DNA of 64,000 nucleotides from Puffinus mauretanicus. Taxonomy: Eukaryota; Chordata; Aves; Procellariiformes; Procellariidae. Below the pieces are notes generated by a model. The model did not search any database. It was not told where the DNA came from and was given only the letters and a program-made list of their open reading frames with translations. A program made the position numbers and the translations under genes. The stretch is taken from assembly GCA_023333565.1 (NCBI GenBank), contig JAJKFH010002906.1:3302501-3366500 (forward strand), read 5' to 3'. Shown here in pieces: positions 25,101-34,317 of this stretch (the stretch's first letter is position 1; each line of letters starts with the position of its first letter).

Positions 25101-28100
25101 TTACTCCTTAGAAAGGTAACCTATTTCATTTATATTTTCCTAGGTTACTTTTTGCCTTTGAACCTTGTTTAGTAAGTAAGATGAATTTCATTTTGGTTAA
25201 TGAGTTTCCTTTTCAACAACTCATCTTGATGTTGGATTTTATTTTATCATCTCATGTATACTCCCAATATCTCAGCTTCTGTCAAAATAAATGTAATGCA
25301 CAGTGCCAGACGCAAAGATAAAACCTACTGTTTTTAATGGAAGAATTGTCAACTTTTCAACAGGTATCTGTCTACTACTCAAGACTACGGTCTCCTTTTA
25401 TTTAAATGAGACCCTGTTCTCATATTGACAGTTGTTTTATTTTTGTTTTTTCCTCTATCATGTTGCTACTTCCACCTAAGTAAGGCTTCCCTTAGCCTTA
25501 GCTAGATTAGATTAAATTTACCAAATCTTGCCTTTGCAGTATTTTGACTGAAGAGTATGTTACTCAGGACAGCATTTGCCTCAGCTAATTTTAAAGCTAA
25601 AGTTCACCAATGCATATGCAGGTGCCTGCAGTGTAGTTGTCAGTATCTGAGACATCTAAGCCAGGTCAGGAGAACTGTGTTTCTTGTCCCTGCAGCCTCC
25701 CTGCAAGACACTTCTGCCATGATAAAAAATGATGGTTCTCGAAACTGAGATGCTATAGCAATTATACATACTGTTTTGATAGTTCTTATGATTATCATCC
25801 CGTGCTGATCTCTGTTGCTTCAGAAACTATTACCCTGTGCATGTGCCTCTGCCTGCTACCTCTCTCCTTAATTCTGCTAAATCCTGCTTATGTCTTCCAG
25901 CTGCAGTTCTTCCAGCTCCTCTGTCTGCCAGTGACCAGGCTGCTCATCTTTTCCTCTGTGCTTTGCAAATGTACCTGACTTCCTTTTTGGGTCAACCATC
26001 CAGACAAGAAGGAAGACAAGAAGAGGAGACCCTGCCTTACCTATCACGCAGGACCGAAATGTTCCTTAGCTTTTTCATTTTGTTTGCTTTACCCTTGTCA
26101 GAGCAGATTGCTATGCAGAGGGACACAGTCACATTTGAAGCGACAGATTATGTCTATAATACTTAACAGAGAGTGTCAGGAACCAAACCTGGGCCTTGAT
26201 TCCATATGGCATATATAGATGGCTTCCATCAGCTCAGCGTAGAGCAAGCCCCTCTTATGACAGGTCTGTCTTCAACAGAGCTGTTTGAAATGTCCAAAGA
26301 AAGAGCCAGGGAAAGTCTTGACCCTTAAACAGTGCCCAAGGTTCAGACTCATTAGTTGGCTCCCTTTATTGACCCATAGTGTGCCAAACCCTGGTCCCAT
26401 GTTGTAAAATGTCCCTCCAAAAGCCATCCAGCCATGTGCTGAGTCTGACCCTAAAGTTTTCAATGCATGCTATGCATAGATGCAACATTAAACGTAACTG
26501 GATTAGTAAATTCGCACAGGAACAGCAGAGAGCTCCTCTTACTTTATAAGCAGCCCTGGTTGACTGCTAAAGATCTGGTCAATAGGAGAGGCGGCCTTTC
26601 CTTTGTCAGAGCTAAAATTCCCCAGAAGAAGAGTCCAGCAGTTATAGATCTGTTCAGAAACCCTCTACTATAGACACGTTCAGGAGAGCTCTTGTCCCTC
26701 ACTCTAGCAAGGGATCCTCATTTCGCTGTGAGGGGGCTTCAGTGTTGCCAGAATACAAGGGGCTAGGGCATCTATAGTCATTCCAGTCCAGAAATACTTC
26801 CTGCTTACCAGTACAATGTCTTGCCATGTGCAATAGTTTGTCTAGCCCCTTGGCTTGTTTTGAAGGTTTGCAGTGTGGATACTTCAGACACATAGCCCAC
26901 AGCTGTAGTATGTACCTATTTCAATAATAATCTCACCTACTTTGAGTAATTTCAGGTTGTTGTGGTGTTGGTTTTTTTTTAATTCTTGAGTACCCAATTT
27001 CCTCAGGCCTAATAACTGCTGAAAAGTCACAAAGTTTTAAACTGTGATTCACCATAGATCATTACAAAATAAATAGTGATAACACATTTACCTCCAAGGG
27101 TTTACCACGATCCATAAACCATGCTGATAAATGCGAAAAGGAATGCATGAAAACGTTAAGATGCAAATGTGTTTAAACGGATTAAAATGTTAGATTAAAA
27201 AAAACTGAGAAAGGGAAAAATTTGACTGGCAGTTGACAAAGTGTGAAGAAGCAGAAGCATCAACATAATCTTCCTCCCTACATAGTTTAACAGCTGACTT
27301 TTGTATAACACATCTACTATGCAATGAATTAAAAGTTAAGTTACATGGAGTGGGATTAATTTCACCTAGCTTCAGATGTCCAAGTTATCCTAAGTTGTCT
27401 CCAAAAAGAATAAGCATTCTCAGACTGCATTTCATTACATTCTCAAATAGGCAGGTAAAACAGACCAGCTGAACTACCCTCAGGTTTCCTGAAAAAAAAA
27501 TCTTATTGGAGGAACCAGGCAAAAGATCATGTTTTCCTACTGGTTAGACTGCAAAATAAACCTGTAGGCAGAACGTCTAAAAAGAAGGCTGTAGAAATCT
27601 TTGCACTTAGGGTAGGAGAAAGTGACTGATCCCAGGAACTGAGGAAAAATGATGATTAAGGATCACCACAGGAAACACAAAGATGGAAATATTTTAAGAA
27701 AGTGATGTTCCAATTATATATCCAATGGAAGATTTTGAGACAATGTGTTTTATATTTTTAAGCCTGCCCAGGGAAGTGGTGATTCAATCCAAACTAGTAG
27801 ATGGGAAATGCGCTACCGACAGAAAGCACCTTGAGGCAGCAGATTGGCTTGACAATATACTAATATGACTGATTTGTCCTTTTTTTTTAATTTTTTTTTT
27901 TTTTTTAATTTGGCCACTGCTTATGGAATGTACATATTTTTATTTGTTCTGATTTTTTAAGAAGCTGTTCTTGAGCAGTAAGAAGAAATATTGTTTGTTT
28001 GTCCTGTCTGGTCTGGGTTCAAGTGGAAGACCACAGGAAACAGAGAAGACTACACCAGCTCTACCAGTACATGAACATGTTACCCTAGTTACACTATTCT

Positions 28101-28649
28101 AATTTGTGTTTGAATGTAACCTCACTTTAGTTATTCATAGTCCTTTTGATGTTTTTAATATGCTTTCAGAAAAAGATACAGGTGAATTCACGTCAAAGTT
28201 CTAACCAAAGCCTGTCACAAAATGGCTATGGTGGTTTTAATTTGTTAAAAAAAACCCAAAACCAACAACATTTCTGAAGCCTGAGTATCATATTGGAAAC
28301 AAACAATTCTGCAAACTTTTTTTTTTTTATTAAATACTCTCCACTTCTATGTGGAAATTAGCACTAGAAATTACTCACTCCTGGAATGGAGATAGATACA
28401 TGTAATAATTTTACAGATCGACACTTCTGAGTACAGATAGTTCTTTGTGCTTAAGTGCCTACAGGAGAATAGCAAAGTAGGACCTCAAGAATAATTTCTC
28501 CCGCTTTACAATAGTGTCATATGTATATAAATTACAGAGTGGAACTTTTCAAATTGCATTGTATAGGGAATTCATTTGATTTATTTACAATTACCCTCTG
28601 CATGCTCCTAAATCTCTTCCTTTATGACTTGGTAGCGAAGCTTTCTTGT
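22181..28649. other. AT-rich sequence without a recognisable gene
   Basis: Frames of up to 135 codons (22,900-23,307 minus; 25,837-26,166 plus) show no domain, codon pattern or splice context that I recognise. No RNA gene was identified. Confidence 0.6.
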
Positions 28650-28760
28650 TTATATCTGTACTGAGTATTATCTTGGTCTTCATTAAATCTCATCTCACTA
28701 AATTACTGCAGCCAAAGTGCCAGATCATCTAGATGCATCTTCATTTGTTTGTGCTTAAAT
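28650..28760 (-). mobile_element. Possible ancient CR1-like LINE fragment, antisense
   Basis: The plus strand reads 'ttggtcttcattaaatctcatctc' and, after a gap, 'gccagatcatctagatgcatcttc'. This resembles the complement of the segment of CR1-type ORF2 that encodes Arg-Phe-Asn-Lys-Ala-Lys-Cys and its upstream residues (compare 43,415-43,490 and 56,075-56,100). It is very diverged and tentative. Confidence 0.3.
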
Positions 28761-29500
28761 ACCCCACTTGCCAGAGGGTGAGGCTTGGAATATTTTAGGA
28801 CATTGAATTCTGGATGTCTTTATTAATTCAGCACTGAGCCTTGCCAGGCCACACTTTTGCTGGGTCATAGGCTTCTTCAAGTAAATATAAAATGTGAATT
28901 AGTTTAAAGGAAAAAAAAAAAAGAAATATCACTTTCAGAAGTGTTTATTGATAGATCTCCTACAGAATCAGAAAGACTATAAGAAGGCTTCAAACCATGA
29001 AGTGTATCCTGTTAGTAAAATCTTGCAGGTATACTATAATTTTTGGTAATATGCATATACAGTATGGAAATTATCAGTATTTTGCATAAATCATTGTGTC
29101 TTTAAGTACCTGGAGACACCGGTTTCTTTTCCGTATAACCCTCCTTCCCCCTCTTCTGTTTGTAAATACAAGGAAAGATATCTTATTAAAGGCAATGTTG
29201 TCAGTATACTGTATATTTTAGGTGAGATGGTAATACAGGTATCTTGCTTCTGATAGGAAGGGACATATTTTATAAGTGATGGCAAGCAGAGATTTACATA
29301 GAGCAGAACCGGCACAGACACGTCTTCTTGTTCCATGGTGTGTCCTCACTGTGAAATGGGAAGACATGTTTATGACTGTGGAGACCCAGGCTGGTAAGTC
29401 CACAATGTGCATCACCATACGATGTGCATTGCAAAATTCATGTCCAGCTTCAGCCTAGACCCAGTAATACTATGATTTAACAGATGTGACACACAAAGTC

Positions 29501-30215
29501 ATAGAATCATAGAATCATTAAGGTTGGAAAAGACCTCTAAGGTCACCCAGCCCAATCATCAACCCAACACCACCATGCCAACTACACCATGTCCCTAAGC
29601 GCCTCATCTACACGTCTTTTAAATACTTCCAGGGATGGTGACTCAACCACTTCCCTGGGCAGCCTGTTCCAAGGCCTGACCACTCTTTCAGTAAAGACAT
29701 TTTTCCTAATGTGCAATCTAAACCTCCCTTGGCGCAACTTGAGGCCATTTCCTCTCGTCCTATTGCGAGTTACGTGAGAGAAGAGAGCAACACCCACCTC
29801 GCTACAATCTCCTTTCAGGTAGTTGTAGAGCACGATAAGGTCTCTCCTGAGCCTCCTCTTCTCCAGACTAAACAACCCCAGTTCCCTCAGCCGCTCCTTA
29901 TAAGACTTGTTCTCTAGACCCTTCACCAGCTTCATTGCCCTTCTCTGGACATGCTCCAGCACCTCCATGTCCTTCTTGTAGTGAGGGACCCAAAACTGAA
30001 CACAGTACTCAAGGTGCGGCCGCACCAGTGCCGAGTACAGGGGCACGATCCCCTCCTTAGTCCTACTGGCCACACTATTTCTAATACAGACCAGGATGCC
30101 ATTGGCCTTCTTGGCCACTTGGGCACACTGTCAGCTCATGTTCAGCCGGCTGTCACCCAGCACCCCCAGGTTTTTTTCCGACAGACAGCTTTCCAGCCAC
30201 TCTTCTCCAAGTCAA
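29501..30215 (-). mobile_element. CR1 LINE, 5'-truncated, antisense
   Basis: The 3' end is marked on the plus strand by 'catagaatcatagaatcatt', the complement of the CR1 terminal repeat. The body runs through the C-terminal part of ORF2. Compared with the related copy at 42,671-44,158, similarity ends near 30,215, so the 5' truncation point lies there, about 45 bp before the provirus LTR at 30,261. Confidence 0.9.
29582..30118 (-). pseudogene. CR1 ORF2 C-terminal remnant (after the RT core)
   Basis: A 178-codon open frame covering the end of CR1 ORF2 (endonuclease-reverse transcriptase, which copies the element RNA at the target site). It begins in the segment Ala-Lys-Lys-Ala-Asn-Gly-Ile-Leu, passes through [28 protein letters not shown] and [14 protein letters not shown], and ends in [10 protein letters not shown]. 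The RT catalytic Asp-Asp motif and the N-terminal endonuclease are missing because of 5' truncation, so it cannot act. The frame is intact to its natural end, which suggests a fairly young insertion. Confidence 0.88.
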
Positions 30216-30260
30216 GAGGCAGTTTGGCAGTGTTAATATGGCATGGTTCCTTTTGACAGC

Positions 30261-30779
30261 TGTCCTGGTTTCGGCTGGGATAGGGTTAAATTTCTTCCTA
30301 GTGCTGTGTTTTGGATTTAGTATGAGGAGAATGTTGATAACACACTGATGTTTTCAGTTGTTGCTAAGTGCCCTCCTAGTCCAAGGACAGCTCCCGTGCC
30401 TACTGACTGAGCTAGGTACACAAGATGGGAGGGAACATAATCAGGACAGCCAGCCCAGCTGGCCAATGGGGTATTCCACACCATGTGACATCATGCTCAG
30501 TAGATGAACGGTAGGCGTGATCCAGGAAGTACCGATCGCTACTTGGTTATCGGTCAGCGCGGGTGGTGAGCAATTGCATTGTGCATCACTCATTTTGTAT
30601 ATTTTATCATTATCATTATTATTTTCCCTTTTTTTCCTGTTCTATTAAACTGTCTTTATCTCAACCCACGAGTTTTTCTCACTCTTACCCTTCCGATTCT
30701 CTCCCTGTCCCGCTGGGGGTGGGGGGAGTGAGTGAGCGGCTGCGTGGTATTTGGCTGCCTGCCAGGTTAAACCACGACA
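30261..30779 (+). repeat. 5' LTR of provirus copy 1
   Basis: Starts TGTCC and ends GACA (inverted TGTC/GACA termini), 519 bp. It matches 36,580-37,100 almost throughout. It carries an ATTAAA polyadenylation signal followed by a pyrimidine-rich stretch. About half of the differences from the 3' LTR are C/T or G/A at CpG positions, as expected from methylation decay. Confidence 0.95.
30644..30649 (+). promoter_or_regulatory. Polyadenylation signal ATTAAA in the 5' LTR
   Basis: ATTAAA followed by 'ctgtctttatctcaaccca'. The same block recurs in the 3' LTR and the two solo LTRs, so it is a conserved family feature that probably ends the R region of the viral transcript. Confidence 0.7.
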
Positions 30780-30787
30780 GTCCTTTT

Positions 30788-30805
30788 TGGCGCCCAACGT
30801 GGGGC
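30788..30805 (+). promoter_or_regulatory. Primer-binding site, tRNA-Lys type
   Basis: The 18-nt TGGCGCCCAACGTGGGGC lies 8 nt after the LTR. It matches the pattern complementary to the 3' end of vertebrate tRNA-Lys (the 1,2 isoacceptor type used by, for example, spumaviruses). ERV-L elements classically use a Leu primer, so the pairing with a class III-like pol is notable. Confidence 0.85.
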
Positions 30806-30891
30806 TCGAAGGGTTGAGATAACGACACATCTGACCCGAACGGGTTAAAACAAATTTGTTATAAGCATTCATTATATCAGTTTAGTACTCA

Positions 30892-32187
30892 ATGTTCACA
30901 ATGTTGATTCATTTGCTCTCAGAGTTTTTGGATCTGTTTTTGGAGTTGTGCTATATAGCACCTTACTGGCTGTCTATACTGCTGATTATCAGTTTGTATG
31001 TGGGGTTGGTCTTCTCTGGGAAATGGATTAAGGTCATTGCTTTGCTATACTGTGTGATCTGGCTTTATGTTATGATAAAATTATTGGTCACGAGCCTATA
31101 CTCAGCACTGTCATCATTCCTGTTCTTCGGGAGCTATCTTTTGGAAACTATTAATAATTACACTTCTTACGTCTTCACCTCAGAGGATGAATTTAGTGGG
31201 GAGACAGGATGGGACACTTTTTCCCACTTGTTCACCTTCCCTTCCATATCTTCAGAAACTCCTTTTTCTTCTATCCTCTTCATGAAGACGTCCACAATAT
31301 TCCCTGAGAATTTTGAATATCCTTGGGATGTTCAAACAAGCATGATCATATTGCTATGTCTTCTGAATGTGGTTCAGGCCTTGTTTAGAGTTAAACAACT
31401 ATTCAGGAATACTGTCCAGAGATCAACCCCAGCAACAGACACAGTGACTACTCAAACCCCCATGACAGGCACTGTAGCTACTTCAACCTGCACGACAACC
31501 ACTGTGGCTACTCAAACCCCTGCGACAGGCACCGTGGCTACTTCAACCCCCACAACAACCACTATGGCTACTCAGACCCCGGCAACAGTCACTACAGTTA
31601 CTTCAACCCCCGCAACAGGCACTGCAGCTACTCAAACTCCGCCAATAGTCACTGCAGTTACTCCAACCAGTGCGACAAGCACTGCAGCCACTCAAACCCC
31701 GGCAACAGTCACTACAAGTACTCCAACCCCCACGACAGGCACTGCAGCTACCCAAACCCTCGCGACGGGTACTACAGCTGAACCAGAGGACCAACCGTCG
31801 CTGGCATCCGTCACCCCTGTACAGAAGAAGAAGTCTTTGAAGTGGAGGTCAGGTCGTTTAGAAAAGGATGATGGAAAAACAGGGCCATCACGAGGAGGGG
31901 AGGAGGAAGAGGAAGAACTCATAAACGAGACGGAAACCATCCGATCCTTATCCCTGAATGAGTTGCGAGATATGCGGAAAGATTTCGGCCGTCGTCCAGG
32001 CGAGCATATTATCACCTGGCTGCTCCGATGCTGGGATAATGGGGCCAGTAGCCTGGAATTAGAGGGGAAGGAAGCCAAAGAGCTGGGATCCCTTGCTAGG
32101 GAAGCGGGTATTGACAAAGCAATTGGAAAAGGGACACAGGTCCTCAGCCTCTGGAGGCGACTATTGTCAGGCGTGAAGGAAAGGTAA
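30892..32187 (+). pseudogene. gag: gag (N-terminal and central part) with hydrophobic N-terminus and Thr-rich repeat
   Basis: A 431-codon frame in the gag position after an 86-nt leader. Residues about 21-42, 44-68 and 70-84 are strongly hydrophobic, and a fourth segment lies at about 150-165. Residues 184-293 are eleven 10-residue Thr-rich units. A basic then acidic linker follows (about 311-343), and from about 345 a capsid-like segment with RRPGEHIITWLLRCWDNG. The frame stops at TAA 32,185-32,187. Recognisable gag-like sequence (YLRELGVLEVVYSDLD) continues in the same frame to a TGA at 32,341-32,343, and later material is in the next frame, so this copy is broken. A membrane-spanning gag N-terminus is unusual. 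The usual N-terminal myristoyl site is not seen (the second residue is Phe). Confidence 0.75.
31441..31770 (+). repeat. 11 tandem 30-bp units encoding Thr-rich decapeptides
   Basis: Eleven head-to-tail units of exactly 30 bp, in phase with the gag frame and without length variation. The consensus decapeptide is close to TVATQTPATG, rich in Thr, Pro and Ala. The units alternate in type (…ATSTPTTT / …ATQTPATG), which suggests growth by duplication of 60-bp pairs. The composition is that of a mucin-like O-glycosylated spacer if the protein enters the secretory route (inference). Confidence 0.95.
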
Positions 32188-32287
32188 CCCTTCAAGGAAG
32201 ATGTTATATATCGCCTAGGCAAATGGACCACTATGGAGAGAGGTATCCAGTACCTGAGAGAACTAGGCGTGCTGGAGGTGGTTTATA

Positions 32288-32944
32288 GTGACCTGGACGA
32301 CGCCCGAACACCCAAAGATCCAGATGATGTCCAGTGCACGTGACCCATGTGGCGGAAGTTGGTTCGGAGCGCACCAGCATCGTATGCCAGTTCGTTGGCA
32401 GTACTGTCCTGGAAAGAGGAAGGAAGCACCAGCGGTGGATGAGGTGGTTAGTAGACTTCGGGATTTCGAAGAAACTATCTCCTCCTCCCTTGTCTCAGCT
32501 GTGGAGAAGCTGTCCCGGGAGTTCCAGCAATTCAAAGAGGATATGTCCTATTCTCCACCTGTACGGACCAGTATCTCAGCCATTAGGAGTCAGCATTTTT
32601 CTCCTCAAGAGAGAGGATACAGAAAGTATACACCACGGGGCACCCTGTGGTTTTACCTGCGTGACCACGGAGAGGACATGAGGCAGTGGGATGGAAAACC
32701 TACCTTGACCCTAGAGGCACGTGTACGTGACTTGCAAGGAAAACCAATCACACAAGGGGGTTCTCCCAGGAAAAATGCTGCTCCAGTCTTCAGGAAAAAC
32801 CTGTCTCACGACGGTCCAGTTTCCAGTGAACAGTTCCCCAGGCAGAGTGGAAGGGCTGATCTTAGTTTGGATTGTAATTGCAATGAAGAAATTCTTGACT
32901 CATGTTTACAAGAAGTGAGAGATGGATACTATGACCAGAACTAG
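32288..32944 (+). pseudogene. gag: gag C-terminal part, ending at in-frame TAG before protease
   Basis: A frame of 218 codons. From about residue 51 it is convincing: a coiled-coil-like SRLRDFEETISSSLVSAVEKL, then QERGYRKYTPRGTLWFYLRDHGEDM, then a Cys-containing stretch (LDCNC) near the end. The first about 50 residues are probably out-of-frame translation, because gag-like sequence there reads in the frame of the upstream segment. The frame shift lies roughly at 32,400-32,445. It ends at TAG 32,942-32,944, after which protease follows in the same frame. The matching part of copy 2 (63,560-64,000) is about 95% identical in protein but has its own stop. Confidence 0.7.
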
Positions 32945-33019
32945 AGGGGCCCTGCCTCCAGCCAGGTGGAGGAAAGGGACAATCGGGTTTACTGGACTGT
33001 GTGGATTCGATGGCCTGGC
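32942..33019 (+). promoter_or_regulatory. Candidate UAG readthrough site with pseudoknot
   Basis: After the in-frame TAG and a 10-nt spacer lies a perfect 6-bp hairpin: CCTCCA (32,955-32,960), loop GCCAGG (32,961-32,966), TGGAGG (32,967-32,972). The loop is fully complementary to CCTGGC at 33,014-33,019, so an H-type pseudoknot can form. The protease frame continues unbroken from the TAG in copy 2. Gammaretroviruses place a pseudoknot about 8 nt after a UAG to produce Gag-Pol by readthrough, and the layout here is analogous. Function is inferred. Confidence 0.45.
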
Positions 33020-33120
33020 ACATCAGACCCACAGGAGTATAAAGCTCTAGTAGACACCGGTGCACAGTGTACCCTGATGCCATCAAACTATAAAGGGCAG
33101 AACCCATTTGTATTTCTGGA
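32945..33120 (+). pseudogene. pro: Retroviral aspartic protease, frameshifted (copy 1)
   Basis: In the frame directly after the TAG, the sequence encodes WTVWIRWPG and then the active-site stretch ALVDTGAQCTLMP (catalytic Asp of DTG near 33,055). In this copy the run at 33,095-33,097 has three G where copy 2 has four, so the frame changes. The C-terminal protease motif (PCILGIDYLRRG) is therefore read in the frame that opens at 33,121. Retroviral proteases act as dimers cutting Gag and Gag-Pol; this copy would not make one continuous protein. Confidence 0.8.
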
Positions 33121-34233
33121 GTGACAGGGGGATCCCAAGAGTTAACTGTATTGGAGGCCGAAGTGAGCCTGACCGGGAATGAGTGGCAGAAGCAGCCCAT
33201 TGTGACTGGCCCAGAGGCTCCGTGCATCCTTGGCATAGACTACCTCAGGAGAGGGTATTTCAAGGACCCAAAAGGGTACCGGTGGGCTTGTGGTATAGCT
33301 GCCCTGGAGACGGAGGAAGTTAAACAGCTGTCCATCTTGCCCGGTCTCTTGCAGGACCCTTCTGTTGTGGGGCTGCTGAGGGTTGAAGAACAACAACTAC
33401 CAATTGCTACCACAACAGTGCACCGGCGACAATATCGCACCAACCGAGACTCCCTGATCCGCATCCATGAGCTGATTCGTCGACTGGAGAGCCAAGGAGT
33501 GATCAGCAAGACTCGCTCACCCTTTAACAGTCCCATATGGCCAGTGCGAAAGTCCAATGGAGAGTGGAGACTAACAGTAGACTACCGTGGCCTGAACGAA
33601 GTCATGCCGCCACTGAGTGCTGCCGTGCCGGACATGCTGGAACTTCAATACGAATTGGAATCAAAGGCAGCCAAGTGGTACGCCACAATCGATATTGCTA
33701 ATGCCTTCTTCTCAATCTCTTTGACAGCAGAGTGCAGGCCACAGTTTGCTTTCACTTGGAGGGGCGTCCAGTACACCTGGAACCGACTGCCCCAGGGGTG
33801 GAAACACAGCCCTACCATTTGCCATGGACTGATCCACACCGCACTGGAACAGGGTGGGGCTCCAGAACATCTGCAGTACATTGATGACATCATCGTGTGG
33901 GGCAACACAGCAGAGGAAGTTTTTGAGAAAGGGAAGAAAATAATTCAAATCCTTCTGAAATCTGGTTTTGCCATAAAACAAAGTAAGGTCAAGGGACCTG
34001 CACAGGAGATCCAGTTTTTAGGAATAAAATGGCAAGATGGATGTCGTCAGATCCCAATGGATGTGATCAATAAAATAACAGCCATGTCCCCACCAACTAG
34101 CAAAAAGGAAACACAAGCTTTCTTAGGCGTTGTGGGTTTTTGGAGAATGCATATTCCAAATTACAGTCAGATCGTAAGCCCTCTCTATCACGTGACCAGG
34201 AAGAAGAACGACTTCAAATGGGGCCCTGAGTAA
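33121..34233 (+). pseudogene. pol: Protease C-terminus and reverse transcriptase (copy 1)
   Basis: A 370-codon frame. Residues about 1-45 finish the protease (ILGIDYLRRG). The RT domain follows: SPFNSPIWPVRKSNGEWRLT at about 133-152, the first catalytic Asp in ATIDIANAFFS (Asp191), the RLPQGWKHSPTICHG block at about 222-236, and the catalytic Asp pair in YIDD (Asp255-Asp256). The thumb/connection contains FLGIKWQDG and KKETQAFLGVVGFWRMHIPN. It stops at TAA 34,231-34,233 just after KWGPE, where homologous sequence continues in the same frame. All three RT catalytic aspartates are present. Confidence 0.9.
34231..34233 (+). other. In-frame TAA between RT and RNase H, shared by both proviruses
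   Basis: TAA interrupts an otherwise continuous frame that resumes at once and leads into the 582-codon RNase H/integrase frame (same phase). Copy 2 has the identical stop at 62,213-62,215 on the minus strand. Confidence 0.9.
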
Positions 34234-34317
34234 CGACAAGCCTTTGAACAAATTAAACAGGAGATAGTTCATGCAGTAGCCCTTGGGCCAGTCCGGGCAG
34301 GACAAGATGTAAAGAAT

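Noticed and set aside
25837..26166. 109-codon plus-strand frame with a Leu-rich start
   Set aside because: A signal-peptide-like beginning, but no recognisable downstream domain or splice sites.
30788..30805. Possible tRNA gene
   Set aside because: Only the 18-nt complement of a tRNA 3' end is present, immediately after an LTR. It is a primer-binding site.
31441..31770. Regular 30-bp repeats considered as a CRISPR array
   Set aside because: The units are contiguous with no unique spacers, lie in frame within gag, and the genome is eukaryotic.
31692..32231. 179-codon minus-strand frame across gag
   Set aside because: Antisense shadow of the Thr-rich repeat and gag. The plus-strand reading has the retroviral context.
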